NCBI GenBank assembly: GCA_949293245.1
Contig: CASFCS010000023.1
Span: 1-55,916 of the forward strand
Source: an uncultured bacterium
Lineage (GTDB): Bacteria; Bacillota; Clostridia; Oscillospirales; Oscillospiraceae
DNA length: 55,916 bases
Direction of reading: 5' to 3'
In this document: in pieces, positions 30,140 to 38,303 of the stretch
How positions within the stretch are numbered: the stretch's first letter is position 1
Layout of the letters: each line of letters opens with the position of its first letter
Notes under the pieces: generated by a model
The model's database searches: none
What the model saw: the letters and a program-made list of their open reading frames with translations, nothing else
Told to the model about the DNA's origin: nothing
Program-made: the position numbers and the translations under genes

Positions 30140-31256
30140 GAGAACCGCCCGGGCCTGGCGGGAGATTGACCTGGAGGCCGTGGCCCACAACGCCAACACG
30201 CTCCAGTCCGCCCTGGCCCCCGGCTGCGGCCTGATGGCGGTGGTAAAGGCGGACGCCTATGGCCACGGCGCCCTCCCCATTGCCCGGCGGCTGGAGCGGG
30301 AGGGTGTGGCGGCCTTTGCCGTAGCCTGCCTGGAGGAGGGGGCCGCCCTGCGCCGGGGCGGCATCGGGGGCGAGATCCTGGTGCTGGGCTGCACCTCTCC
30401 CCAGATGGCCCCCTCCCTGGCCCGGTGGGACCTGACCCAGACAGTGGCGGACGAGGCCCATGGCCTGGCCCTCTCTTCCCAGGGGGTACCCCTCCGGGTC
30501 CATCTGGCCCTGGACACGGGGATGCGCCGCCTGGGTGTCCCCGCCGGGGACCGGGAGGCCATCGCCCGGCTGTGCGCCCTGCCCAATCTGGACATACGGG
30601 GGGTATTCTCCCACCTGTGCGTCTCGGACAGCCCGCTGCCGGAGGACCGCCGCTATACCCTGGATCAGCTCTCCCTCTTTTACGACACCCTCCGGTGGAT
30701 GAAGACCCGGAGTCTCCCCGTGGGAGAGACCCATATCCAGGCCAGCTACGGCATCCTGAATCTGCCGCCCCAGCCCTGCCGCTGGGCCCGGGCCGGCATT
30801 GCCCTGTATGGGGTGGGCAGCGCCCCTCCCCGGCCCAGCCGCCTGCCCCTCCGGCCGGTGCTCTCCCTCCGGGCCCGCCTGGCCACGGTGCGCTCCCTGG
30901 CCGCCGGGGAAGGGGCGGGCTACGGCCTGGCCTTCCGGCCGGACACCCCCCGCCGCCTGGGGGTAGTTACCATCGGGTACGCCGACGGCCTGCCCCGGGA
31001 CCTCCCCCAGCGGGGCGGCCAGGTGCTTCTGAGGGGCAGGCGCTGCCCCATGGTGGGGCGCATGTGTATGGATCAGCTGCTGGTGGACGTCACCGGCGTC
31101 CCGGCGTCCACCCCCGGGGATGTGGTCACCCTCCTGGGCCGGGACGGCGGAGCGGAGATCACCGCTGAGGAGATAGCGGCCATCTGCGGCACCATCACCA
31201 ACGAGCTCCTCTCCCGCCTGGGGAGCCGGCTGCCACTGGTGACGCGAAACGGTTGA
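30132..31256 (+). CDS. alr: Alanine/serine racemase, VanT-like catalytic domain
   Basis: PLP-dependent fold-type III racemase, 374 residues. The PLP lysine is in VVKADAYGHGA, the catalytic tyrosine in GAGYGLAFRP, and MVGRMCMDQLLVDVT is the second signature. It lacks the membrane domain of classical VanT, so it is a soluble enzyme; as last gene of the cluster it probably supplies D-serine (VanT role) or D-alanine. Its ATG overlaps the preceding gene by 8 bases. Substrate choice cannot be read from sequence with confidence. Confidence 0.85.
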   Translation: MDERTARAWREIDLEAVAHNANTLQSALAPGCGLMAVVKADAYGHGALPIARRLEREGVAAFAVACLEEGAALRRGGIGGEILVLGCTSPQMAPSLARWDLTQTVADEAHGLALSSQGVPLRVHLALDTGMRRLGVPAGDREAIARLCALPNLDIRGVFSHLCVSDSPLPEDRRYTLDQLSLFYDTLRWMKTRSLPVGETHIQASYGILNLPPQPCRWARAGIALYGVGSAPPRPSRLPLRPVLSLRARLATVRSLAAGEGAGYGLAFRPDTPRRLGVVTIGYADGLPRDLPQRGGQVLLRGRRCPMVGRMCMDQLLVDVTGVPASTPGDVVTLLGRDGGAEITAEEIAAICGTITNELLSRLGSRLPLVTRNG

Positions 31257-31390
31257 GTCCTCCTTTCAGCTGATAGTAACTGCTGATAGGGATTCTTGTT
31301 CCCAACAACGATTTGCTCCGCTATATCTTGATCCTGCTTCTTTTTTCTCTACTGCCTGTATGGAATTCTTTCTGATTTTGTGATATTTTG

Positions 31391-31396
31391 TATAAT
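31391..31396 (+). promoter_or_regulatory. Candidate -10 box ahead of the HEPN-like gene
   Basis: TATAAT in an AT-rich stretch (31320-31400); the -35 region (TTCTTT at about 17-18 bases) is weak. Confidence 0.35.
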
Positions 31397-31440
31397 ATGA
31401 GAAGGACTCTGCCGAAAGCCCCGGAAATGGTGGCCGTTTT

Positions 31441-31599
31441 ATGGGTGAATATGCGAAGCAAAAGCTCCAGACCGCTGGCTTCCGGCGCTTGCGCTCTGAC
31501 AAAAAAGCAGACGCCCGGCACATCGTGGTGTGGGACGGAGGAGAAAGATGGGATTTTTACAAGCGTATAAACGCCTTGACAATCTATGCCGGGACATGA
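31441..31599 (+). CDS. Possible 52-residue basic protein
   Basis: Open frame MGEYAKQKLQTAGFRRLRSD..., then ARHIVVWDGGERWDFYKR, with reasonable codon use but no good ribosome site. It overlaps the next gene by 52 bases in another frame. It could be a real small gene, an upstream regulatory ORF, or chance. Confidence 0.25.
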   Translation: MGEYAKQKLQTAGFRRLRSDKKADARHIVVWDGGERWDFYKRINALTIYAGT

Positions 31600-32033
31600 A
31601 CGGGAAAGGCGTCACTGGTTATATTGAGGACATGCAAAGCCTTTCTCATGGGGCGCACTATGTACCTGGATGGACACGAGACTATGCACAGCTGAAGCGC
31701 TATCGGCATGTTCGAAATCAAATCGTCCATGAGAATTATGCGGATGAGGACAATATGTGTTCTGACAGTGATGTCGAGTGGATTGAAGAGTTTCATCAGC
31801 GTATTCTGGTACAGGAAGATCCGCTGGCGTGCTATTATAAAGTGAAAAAAACTGATCCTGCAAGAAACAAGCAGGTTGCTCAAAAAGCGCCGGGCCAGGG
31901 CTGGATATCCGAAAAACGCCCAAGCCGGTGGGGTGAAGAAGAACGGCATAAACAGCTCGGGTATACAATGCTGATTTTGTGTGCTCTTGTTGTGCTGTTC
32001 CTGATCATGGGAGTATTGATATCTCTGTTCTGA
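31548..32033 (+). CDS. HEPN-like protein with C-terminal membrane anchor
   Basis: 161 residues: helical N-terminal domain (GFLQAYKRLDNLCRDMNGKG) with the motif RHVRNQIVHENY, which fits the R-x4-H signature of HEPN RNases and related minimal domains; a Lys/Arg-rich linker (residues 100-130); and one C-terminal transmembrane helix (YTMLILCALVVLFLIMGVLI). GGAGGAG precedes the ATG at 31548. Lower GC than its neighbours suggests horizontal gain. Possibly a membrane-tethered RNase or scaffold; no toxin-antitoxin partner is obvious. Confidence 0.6.
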   Translation: MGFLQAYKRLDNLCRDMNGKGVTGYIEDMQSLSHGAHYVPGWTRDYAQLKRYRHVRNQIVHENYADEDNMCSDSDVEWIEEFHQRILVQEDPLACYYKVKKTDPARNKQVAQKAPGQGWISEKRPSRWGEEERHKQLGYTMLILCALVVLFLIMGVLISLF

Positions 32034-32057
32034 TCAATGCCATATCTCAGCTATATT

Positions 32058-32096
32058 AAAAAATCCCTTGAAGCCTTTGGACTTCAAGGGATTTTT
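32058..32096. terminator. Bidirectional terminator between the HEPN-like gene and tRNA-Ser
   Basis: AAATCCCTTGAAG (32061-32073), 8-base loop, CTTCAAGGGATTT (32082-32094), with A and T tracts on the two sides. Confidence 0.88.
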
Positions 32097-32184
32097 GGCG
32101 CAGCGGGTGGGATTCGAACCCACGTGGGATTGCTCCCAAACTGATTTCGAGTCAGCCCCGTTATGACCACTTCGATACCGCTGC
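32096..32184 (-). tRNA. tRNA-Ser(CGA)
   Basis: 89 bases with encoded CCA. Acceptor GCAGCGG/CCGCTGC, anticodon loop CTCGAAA on a GCTGA/TCAGT stem, a long variable arm (GGGAGCAATCCC) typical of serine, and T arm GTGGG-TTCGAAT-CCCAC. Confidence 0.95.
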
Positions 32185-32267
32185 AAAAAAAGATGAGGGC
32201 ACCGGGCACTGGGCAGGCGCCATTCGTAACTATGATATGATACTCCATTCCCCCGGTTTTGTCAATA

Positions 32268-32296
32268 TTGCAACTGGAGAGCCTTTTCGATATAAT
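32268..32296 (+). promoter_or_regulatory. Promoter of the amidotransferase-Smr unit
   Basis: TTGCAA (32268-32273), 17-base spacer, TATAAT (32291-32296), 41 bases ahead of the start codon. Confidence 0.65.
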
Positions 32297-32336
32297 GATA
32301 TATCAATCTATGGGAACGCCCGGAAAGGACCGGCCT

Positions 32337-33017
32337 ATGCAGCCCACCATCCTCTTCTCCTCCTCCCCCGACGGCGGGGAGAATTATGCCCGCGCCATCG
32401 CCGCCGCCGGCGGCCGTCCCGTGGGGGGATACTGCCCGCCCCTGGACGAGAGTTGCCGGGGACTGGTGCTGTGCGGCGGCGGGGACGTGCACCCCAGCCG
32501 CTTCGGACAGCCCGATCAGGGCTCTTTTGATATCGACCTGGCCCGGGATCGGGCGGAGTTTGCCCTGGTGCGCCATTTCCTGGAGCAGGGAAAGCCCATC
32601 CTGGGTATCTGCCGGGGGCATCAGGTACTGAATATCGCCCTGGGGGGCACGCTGTGCCAGGACCTTGGCCCCGACCTTCGGGCCGTTCACACCCGGGGAG
32701 AGGACCCGGTGGACCGGCTCCACCCCGTTTCATGCGCCCCGGGCAGCTTTTTCGCCCGGCTGTTCGGGACGGAGCATTTCGTGGTGAACAGCTCCCACCA
32801 CCAGGCGGTGGACCGGCCGGGTGACGGACTGGAGCTGTGCCTCTTCTCCCCTGACGGCGTGGCCGAAGGGATGGTCCACACCTCCCTGCCTGTCTTTTCC
32901 GTGCAGTTCCATCCCGAACGGATGCCCTCCCCCCAGTGCCCGGCGGGCGCGGCGGCGGGGGCGCCGGTACTGGAATACTTTTTGTCCCTGTGTCAGGAGG
33001 GGTCCCATGGCCGGTGA
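32337..33017 (+). CDS. Class I glutamine amidotransferase-like hydrolase (peptidase C26, PuuD-like)
   Basis: 226 residues. Nucleophile elbow GICRGHQVLNIALGG with catalytic Cys; VNSSHHQAV; and VFSVQFHPERM with the catalytic His-x-Glu. This is the pattern of gamma-glutamyl-GABA hydrolase and related enzymes of polyamine or glutamyl-amide breakdown. The ATG at 32337 follows AAAGGA; an in-frame ATG at 32310 lacks such a site. Overlaps the Smr gene. Substrate unknown. Confidence 0.85.
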   Translation: MQPTILFSSSPDGGENYARAIAAAGGRPVGGYCPPLDESCRGLVLCGGGDVHPSRFGQPDQGSFDIDLARDRAEFALVRHFLEQGKPILGICRGHQVLNIALGGTLCQDLGPDLRAVHTRGEDPVDRLHPVSCAPGSFFARLFGTEHFVVNSSHHQAVDRPGDGLELCLFSPDGVAEGMVHTSLPVFSVQFHPERMPSPQCPAGAAAGAPVLEYFLSLCQEGSHGR

Positions 33018-33354
33018 ACTGCGGGAGATCAACCTGGAGCTGGGCAAGCCCACAGTGGAGCGGGCCATCAAGCGCCTGACCTTTGAGCTCCACCACACCC
33101 GCTCCATGGGGTATGCGGCGCTGAAGATCATCCACGGCTACGGCTCCTCCGGCGCCGGGGGGCGCATCCGGGTGGAGGCCCGGGCCTACCTCAAGCGGCT
33201 GGAGGCCCGGCGGGAGATCAGGAGCTTTCTGCCCGGGGAGACCTTCTCCATCTTTGACGAGGCCACCCGAAACGCCTTTGCCCGGTGCGATGCCCTGCGC
33301 CGGGACCGGGACCTGGAGCGGCACAACAACGGCGTGACCTTTGTGATCCTATAA
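33007..33354 (+). CDS. Smr-domain protein
   Basis: 115 residues. The small MutS-related domain shows LHHTRSMGYAALKIIHGYGSSGAGGRIR; the H-G-x-G loop is its hallmark. Such stand-alone Smr proteins are nucleases or ribosome-associated factors in other bacteria. The usual LDLHG opening is replaced by FELHHTR. The start overlaps the upstream stop and follows AGGAGG. Confidence 0.75.
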   Translation: MAGELREINLELGKPTVERAIKRLTFELHHTRSMGYAALKIIHGYGSSGAGGRIRVEARAYLKRLEARREIRSFLPGETFSIFDEATRNAFARCDALRRDRDLERHNNGVTFVIL

Positions 33355-33383
33355 TAGATCCATCAACAGCAAAGGAGTAGAGT

Positions 33384-33959
33384 ATGGACGACTTGAAGCA
33401 GCGCCTGCTGAAAGAGGCGGAAGTGGCCGAGGGGGATATGATCCGGGTGGACATGTTCCTCAACCACCAGCTGGATATCGACCTTCTGGAGCGCATTGGA
33501 AAGGAGCTGGCCCGCCGGTTCAAGGGGACCAAGGTGGACAAAGTGCTCACCGCGGAGAGCTCCGGCATCCCCATCGCCATCTTTGTGGCCAAGGCCCTGA
33601 AGGTGCCGGTGGTGTATGCCAAGAAGTTTCAGAGTGGTTTCCAGGACCCGGACGTCTATTCCGCCGAGACCCACTCCTTCTCTATGGAAAAGACCTACAC
33701 CCTGCGGGTGGCCAGGCGCTACCTCCACCCGGAGGAGCGGGTGCTGCTGGTGGACGACATCCTCTCCAACGGTCAGGCTATGCTGGCCCTGCTGGAACTG
33801 GCGGCCACCGCCGGAGCCCAGGCTGTTGGTGTGGGCGTGGCCATCGAGAAAAACAGCCGGGACGGTGGCCGGGTGCTGCGCCGCATGGGCTTCCAGGTGG
33901 AGTCCATTGTAGCCATAGATCGGGTGGAAGATGGACATATTATTCTGGCCGAGGACTGA
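33384..33959 (+). CDS. xpt: Xanthine phosphoribosyltransferase
   Basis: Purine salvage enzyme converting xanthine plus PRPP to XMP; 191 residues, normal length. The PRPP loop is VLLVDDILSNGQAML; the N-terminal MDDLKQRLLKEAEVAEGDMI and AKKFQSGFQDPDVYSAETHSF segments are Xpt-typical. It starts 29 bases after the Smr stop, with AAAGGAG upstream; there is no room for the purine riboswitch that often precedes xpt. Confidence 0.93.
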   Translation: MDDLKQRLLKEAEVAEGDMIRVDMFLNHQLDIDLLERIGKELARRFKGTKVDKVLTAESSGIPIAIFVAKALKVPVVYAKKFQSGFQDPDVYSAETHSFSMEKTYTLRVARRYLHPEERVLLVDDILSNGQAMLALLELAATAGAQAVGVGVAIEKNSRDGGRVLRRMGFQVESIVAIDRVEDGHIILAED

Positions 33960-33997
33960 CCCGGCCCAATTCAAAATGTGAGGTGTATCAGATCACA

Positions 33998-34393
33998 ATG
34001 GACCACAGCAAGCAGATGGACTACTTTAACCAGCACAACCACTTTATGCGGCACAACAACATGGAATTGGTAAGCCTTACCGACCAGGAGGCCCGCACCC
34101 GCCTCACGGTGACGGAGGAGAGCTACAACTCTGTCGACGTCGTCCATGGCGGCGCCTTCTTCACCCTGGCCGACTGCGCCGCCGGCGCCCTGGTGCGGGC
34201 GGACGGGCGCCGTTATGTGACACAGGGGGGTACTCTCTCCCTGCTGCGCAGCGTCACCTCCGGTACAGTGGAGGCGGTGGCCACCTACCTCCATCGGGGG
34301 CGCTCCACCTGCGTGGTGTCTGTTTCTCTGTACAATGATGCCGGAAAGCTGGTGGCCTCCGGCACATACAGCATGTTCTGCTTCCAGGACTGA
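33998..34393 (+). CDS. PaaI-family hotdog thioesterase
   Basis: 131 residues. Hotdog helix and catalytic region NSVDVVHGGAFFTLADCAAGALV, where the Asp/Gly and HGG match acyl-CoA thioesterases of the PaaI group; second strand pair SGTVEAVATYLHRGRST. The start is ATG 33998 with GAGGTG 12 bases ahead; a GTG at 33983 overlaps that site. Substrate unknown. Confidence 0.85.
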   Translation: MDHSKQMDYFNQHNHFMRHNNMELVSLTDQEARTRLTVTEESYNSVDVVHGGAFFTLADCAAGALVRADGRRYVTQGGTLSLLRSVTSGTVEAVATYLHRGRSTCVVSVSLYNDAGKLVASGTYSMFCFQD

Positions 34394-34458
34394 TCCATCC
34401 TGAGAAACGGGATCTGGGCGTGATTCAGAGAGCGCGTTTCACATCCTGCTGACCAAAA

Positions 34459-34491
34459 AGCGAGGGCACCCCGGACCGGGGTGCCCTCGTT
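34459..34491 (+). terminator. Terminator between the thioesterase and yebC genes
   Basis: CGAGGGCACCCC (34461-34472) and GGGGTGCCCTCG (34478-34489), then TTGT; weak T-run. Confidence 0.75.
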
Positions 34492-34518
34492 GTATTCTTC
34501 AAGTTTTCATGGGAAGGC

Positions 34519-35247
34519 TCATGCCTGCTCCCAGTTGTGGTACACCGCCTGGACGTCGTCGTTGTCCTCCATGAGGTCAATGAGCTTCTCCATGTTCTTG
34601 ATGTCCCCCTCGGCGGTGAGGGTAACATAGTTCTGGGGCACCATCTCCACCTTGGCGGAGAGGAAGGCGTACCCCTTCTCCTCCAGGGCCTCCAGCACGG
34701 CGCCGAAGTCGGCGGGGTCGGTGTAGATGGTGAAGCACTCCTCCTCCGCCTCCATGTCGCCGGCGCCGGCCTCCAGCGCGTCCATCATCACGGTCTCCTC
34801 GTCCAGGTCCTCCCGCTCGATGATAATGACGCCCTTCTGGTCGAAGGACCAGGACACACAGCCGGTGGCGCCCAGGTTTCCGCCGTACTTATCGAAGATG
34901 TGGCGCACCTCGGGGGCGGTACGGTTGCGGTTGTCCGTGAGGGCCTCCACGATGACGGCCACGCCGCCGGGGCCGTACCCCTCGTAGGTGACGCTCTCAT
35001 AGCTGTCGGTGTTGCCCGCGCCCAGGGCCTTCTCAATGGTGCGCTTGATGTTGTCGTTGGGCATATTGGCGGCCTTGGCCTTGGCAATGACAGTGGCCAG
35101 GCGGGAGTTGTTGGCGGGGTCGCCGCTGCCGCCGGTCTTGACGGCCACGATGATCTCTTTGGCGATCTTAGTGAAGATGGCCGAGCGCTTGGCGTCAGCC
35201 GCGCCCTTGGTCTTTTGGATATTGTGCCACTTGGAATGTCCAGACAT
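34519..35247 (-). CDS. yebC: YebC/PmpR-type regulator or translation factor
   Basis: 242 residues, begins MSGHSKWHNIQKTKGAADA, the invariant family start, followed by KAANMPNDNIKRTIEKALG and YEGYGPGGVAVIVEALTDN. Family members act as DNA-binding regulators, and some help ribosomes through proline stretches. Highly conserved housekeeping gene, own promoter. Confidence 0.94.
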   Translation of the reverse strand: MSGHSKWHNIQKTKGAADAKRSAIFTKIAKEIIVAVKTGGSGDPANNSRLATVIAKAKAANMPNDNIKRTIEKALGAGNTDSYESVTYEGYGPGGVAVIVEALTDNRNRTAPEVRHIFDKYGGNLGATGCVSWSFDQKGVIIIEREDLDEETVMMDALEAGAGDMEAEEECFTIYTDPADFGAVLEALEEKGYAFLSAKVEMVPQNYVTLTAEGDIKNMEKLIDLMEDNDDVQAVYHNWEQA

Positions 35248-35346
35248 AGTTTGATCGGTCCCTTCTTGGAAAGTTCGGCGGTAAGATCAGGCCGCGCCGG
35301 CGGCCGGCGGAGAAAACGGAGACAGATCTCCGCGCGTTGTCGAAAT

Positions 35347-35375
35347 ATTATACCATAGCCACAGGGCCGTGACAA
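35347..35375 (-). promoter_or_regulatory. yebC promoter
   Basis: Minus strand TTGTCA (35375-35370), 17-base spacer, TATAAT (35352-35347). It overlaps the end of the Nif3-like gene, whose stop is at 35380. Confidence 0.65.
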
Positions 35376-35379
35376 CCCC

Positions 35380-36177
35380 TCACAGGCAGGCGTATACCTC
35401 CCGGTGGACCTGGGAGAGGCGCACCTCCACCTGGGGGAAGGCCTGGGAGAACCACCGCTGCAGCACAGGGCACACCACGTTCTCCGTGGGGAAATGGCCC
35501 GCGTCCATCAGGTTGAGCCCCTGGGCCCGGGCGGAGAGGAAGTGGTCATATTTCAGGTCGGCGGTGACCAGGGTGTCGCACCCGTCTGCCAGGGCGTCCC
35601 CCATGAGCTCGGCGCAGGCGCCGCCCCCCACCGCCACCCGGTGGACAGGCCGGCCCGCATCCACAAAGCGCACGCAGGCAGACCCCAGGGCGGCCTTTAC
35701 CCGGGCGGCAAATTCCGCCGGGCTGACGGGGCCGTCGGGTACGGTGCCCTCCCGGCCCAGGCCGTAGTCCCGCCCCTGCTCATCCTTCCCCATCCAGCGC
35801 AGATGGGCGATGTCCGCCAGCCCCAGGGCCTGGGCCAGGGCGTCGTTCACGCCATCCGCCACCAGGTCCAGGTTGGTGTGGGCGCAGATGGCCGCCACGC
35901 CGTGCTCCGCCAGGGTGAGGATGCGCCTGCCGGTGACGTCCTCCCCGGTGACGGTCTTGGCCCCGCCCCAGATCATGGGGTGGTGGGAGACGATGAGCTG
36001 GGCGCCCACCTCGATTGCCTCCTGAATGACCTCATCGGTGATATCCAGGGCGATGAGCACCCGCTCCACCGGGTGCTCCCGACGGCCCACCAGCAGCCCG
36101 GCGTTGTCAAAGTCCATCTGCAGCTGGAAGGGGGCCTTCCACTGCAGAAAGTCGTACAGCTCTCCTACTGTTGCCAT
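35380..36177 (-). CDS. Nif3-like dinuclear metal centre protein
   Basis: 265 residues. Metal ligands: IVSHHPMIWGG, AAICAHTNLDLVADGVNDAL and the late MDAGHFPTENVV. Belongs to the GTP cyclohydrolase I type 2/NIF3 family; activity in the cell is unclear. The ATG at 36177 follows AGGAG and lies inside the end of trmK (13-base overlap), a pairing common in Firmicutes. Confidence 0.9.
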   Translation of the reverse strand: MATVGELYDFLQWKAPFQLQMDFDNAGLLVGRREHPVERVLIALDITDEVIQEAIEVGAQLIVSHHPMIWGGAKTVTGEDVTGRRILTLAEHGVAAICAHTNLDLVADGVNDALAQALGLADIAHLRWMGKDEQGRDYGLGREGTVPDGPVSPAEFAARVKAALGSACVRFVDAGRPVHRVAVGGGACAELMGDALADGCDTLVTADLKYDHFLSARAQGLNLMDAGHFPTENVVCPVLQRWFSQAFPQVEVRLSQVHREVYACL

Positions 36178-36854
36178 GTATCCCACTCCTTTTTCATCTG
36201 TGTGAGGGCCTCGATCACCTGGGCAAGCTCCCGGGCGGTGTCATCCCGCCGGGCCTTTTGGGCCCCCTCCAGCGCCCGCCGGGCCACCCCGGTCAGCCAC
36301 GCCAGGTACTCCCCCCGCAGGGGGTCCCGGCTCTGGCGGCCGGCCCACAGCTCCCCCAGGGTGGGGGACGCACTCTCCTCCCCCCCGGTCACCTCCAGCA
36401 CGGCGTACAGCCGGCCGTTGTCCCGGGCCACCGTCTCCCTGAGGATGCGGTACCCGCTGCGCCACAGCCAGCTTCGCAGCTCCGGCTGGGAGCTCATGGG
36501 CTGGAGCAGCAGCCTGTACCCCCCCTCCTTTGTCCAGGGGGCGGCCTCCAGAATGTGGAGGATAGTCTCCCCTCCCATGCCCGCCATGGCGATCACGTCC
36601 GCCTCCCCGGGGGCGATGCCCTCCAGCCCGGGGCACAGGCGGAAGGAGATCTTGTCCGCCACGCCGTGGCGGACGGCATTGTGTCTCGCCTTCTCCAGGG
36701 GGGCGGGCCGCAGGTCCGAGGCCACCGCCCCGGCGATGCGCCCCGTTTTCAGCAGATAGACGGGCAGAAACCCGTGGTCGGTGCCCACGTCCGCCAGCCG
36801 GGACCCGGGGGGTACCATGGCGGCGATGGCGGCCAGACGGCCGGAGAGCTCCAT
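36165..36854 (-). CDS. trmK: tRNA (adenine-22-N1)-methyltransferase TrmK
   Basis: 229 residues. SAM-binding Rossmann motif VGTDHGFLPVYLLK, then AMAGMGGETILHIL and LLLQPMSSQPELRSWL, characteristic of TrmK. The C-terminal coiled coil (about residues 175-229) is typical. AGGAGG precedes the ATG at 36854; the reading frame extends upstream without a site. Coupled to the Nif3-like gene. Confidence 0.92.
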   Translation of the reverse strand: MELSGRLAAIAAMVPPGSRLADVGTDHGFLPVYLLKTGRIAGAVASDLRPAPLEKARHNAVRHGVADKISFRLCPGLEGIAPGEADVIAMAGMGGETILHILEAAPWTKEGGYRLLLQPMSSQPELRSWLWRSGYRILRETVARDNGRLYAVLEVTGGEESASPTLGELWAGRQSRDPLRGEYLAWLTGVARRALEGAQKARRDDTARELAQVIEALTQMKKEWDTWQQ

Positions 36855-36887
36855 GCGCGTTCCTCCTCTCAAGAGCAAAGCAGCAAA

Positions 36888-36917
36888 AGAAAAGAGCGGA
36901 CCTTGCCGCTCTTTTCT
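36888..36917 (-). terminator. Terminator after the DUF1858 gene
   Basis: AAAGAGCGG (36891-36899) and CCGCTCTTT (36906-36914); on the minus strand the stem is followed by TCTTTTGC. Confidence 0.7.
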
Positions 36918-36931
36918 CAGCTGTGCCGGAA

Positions 36932-37132
36932 TTACTCCCCGGTGACGGCGCTCAGACGGGCCAGCAGCTCGTCCACATCCACCCCGTGGACCATGCAGGC
37001 CTGCTCCACAGTCTCCCCGCGGGAAGAGGGGCAGCCCAGGCAGTGCATGCCGATGGAGAAGAAGATGGGCGCGGTCTCGGGCGCGATATCGAGAATGTCA
37101 CCGATGATGGTATCCTTGGTAATCTTGGCCAT
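36932..37132 (-). CDS. DUF1858-domain protein
   Basis: 66 residues: MAKITKDTIIGDILDIAPET then FSIGMHCLGCPSSRGETVEQ. The MHCxxC motif is that of DUF1858 (hybrid-cluster-protein-associated) proteins, thought to bind a metal or redox group. AGGAGG precedes the ATG. Small anaerobe protein, function unknown. Confidence 0.88.
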   Translation of the reverse strand: MAKITKDTIIGDILDIAPETAPIFFSIGMHCLGCPSSRGETVEQACMVHGVDVDELLARLSAVTGE

Positions 37133-37226
37133 GACAAAAAACCTCCTGTTGCCATTGATAGAACAGTGCTATTATATCGGCTTTATCCCCACATTGCAAG
37201 AGGAAAGTTTCCTATTCGGCCCAAAG

Positions 37227-37262
37227 AAAAGCGCCGCAGAGCCCAAATGGCTCTGCGGCGCA
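37227..37262 (-). terminator. Terminator after the zinc-ribbon gene
   Basis: GCGCCGCAGAGCC (37231-37243), short loop, GGCTCTGCGGCGC (37249-37261); minus strand continues TTTTCTTTGG. Confidence 0.82.
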
Positions 37263-37281
37263 GGGTTTGATTGGCTGAAGC

Positions 37282-37533
37282 TCAGTTCTCGCCGCGCATA
37301 CGGGCGAAGCACTCGCTGCAGTAGACGGGACGATCGGACTTGGGCTCGAAGGGCACCTTGGCCTCGCCGCCGCAGGCGGCGCAGGTAGCGGTGAAGTACT
37401 CCCGGGGACCGCGGGCAGCAGCCTTGCGGGCGTCACGGCAGGCCTTGCAGCGCTGGGGCTCGTTCTGGAAGCCGCGCTCGGCGTAGAACTCCTGCTCACC
37501 GGCGGTGAACACGAACGTCTTGTCTTCGTACAT
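37282..37533 (-). CDS. Zinc-ribbon protein with three CxxC pairs
   Basis: 83 residues. Starts MYEDKTFVFTAGEQEFYAER; Cys pairs CKAC, CAAC and CSEC, with a final conserved CSECFARMR. This is the small 'CxxC-x17-CxxC' zinc-ribbon family seen across Clostridia. Start ATG 37533 follows AGAGGG. Abundant expression is suggested by its good ribosome site and terminator; role unknown. Confidence 0.82.
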   Translation of the reverse strand: MYEDKTFVFTAGEQEFYAERGFQNEPQRCKACRDARKAAARGPREYFTATCAACGGEAKVPFEPKSDRPVYCSECFARMRGEN

Positions 37534-37630
37534 GGTTAAACCCTCTCTTTGATACGCCCAGATCCGGAACAGTGCCACAGTGCTGGGTCATGATATTTGC
37601 GTCAGCACAAGCTGAAAACGCCAAAGTAAG

Positions 37631-38218
37631 TTACAGTGCCGTCTTGCGGCGGATGCGCTGGACTGCGTTATCCACCGACTTGACGGGGCGGCCCGTCTCC
37701 AGAGAGATTTCCTGGTAGGAAAACCCCCTGAGATAGAGCTCCAGCACCTGTGTCTCAAAACCGGAGAGTCGGCTGCGGAGCTTACTCAGCCGCTCCTGCC
37801 ACTCCTCCCGGCTGATCAGAGCCTCCTCCGGCCCGTCCTGCCTCAGACAGGTGGTTTCCAAAGCGGACTGTCCCGGACTGGAGAGGTGGGGCGTCTCCAA
37901 TGAGATTCCCAAATTCAGCGGAAGGTGCTTATCCCTGCCTGCTGCCCGCACTGCCGTGAGTACGCTGCTGCGGATACAGAGCTCGGCAAACGACCGGAAC
38001 GGGACACCGCGGCCGGAATCATACTCCCGGATGGCCTTGAGCAGGCCCACCATTCCCTCCTGAAGCAGGTCCTCGCTGTCCCCCCCGGCCAGGAAGAAGG
38101 GCCGCGCACAGGCACGCACCAGGCGGTTGTACCGGCGGACTAAGGTCTCTTCTCCGCAGCGGTCCCCCGCGGCGGCAAGGGTACACAGCAATTCATCGGG
38201 TCGTTCATCGGTTTGCAT
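37631..38218 (-). CDS. SigH-like RNA polymerase sigma factor
   Basis: 195-residue sigma-70 family protein with region 2 (EDLLQEGMVGLLKAIREYDS, FRSFAELCIRSSVLTAVRAA) and region 4 (LSGFETQVLELYLRGFSYQE, ISLETGRPVKSVDNAVQRIR). Similar to Spo0H (sigma-30), which opens sporulation, but also to related sigmas, so the name is left open. ATG 38218 follows GGAG by 9 bases; earlier in-frame ATGs lack one. Confidence 0.85.
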   Translation of the reverse strand: MQTDERPDELLCTLAAAGDRCGEETLVRRYNRLVRACARPFFLAGGDSEDLLQEGMVGLLKAIREYDSGRGVPFRSFAELCIRSSVLTAVRAAGRDKHLPLNLGISLETPHLSSPGQSALETTCLRQDGPEEALISREEWQERLSKLRSRLSGFETQVLELYLRGFSYQEISLETGRPVKSVDNAVQRIRRKTAL

Positions 38219-38303
38219 AGGAACTGACTCCATTTGTTCTTTAAGGATTATACACATTGACCATCGGGAATGTCAAGAGTTTGGGGCAATATTTTTCACT
38301 GAT

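Noticed and set aside
33355-33383. Purine riboswitch before xpt
   Set aside because: The gap is 29 bases, too short for the aptamer, and no matching fold is present in the upstream gene end.
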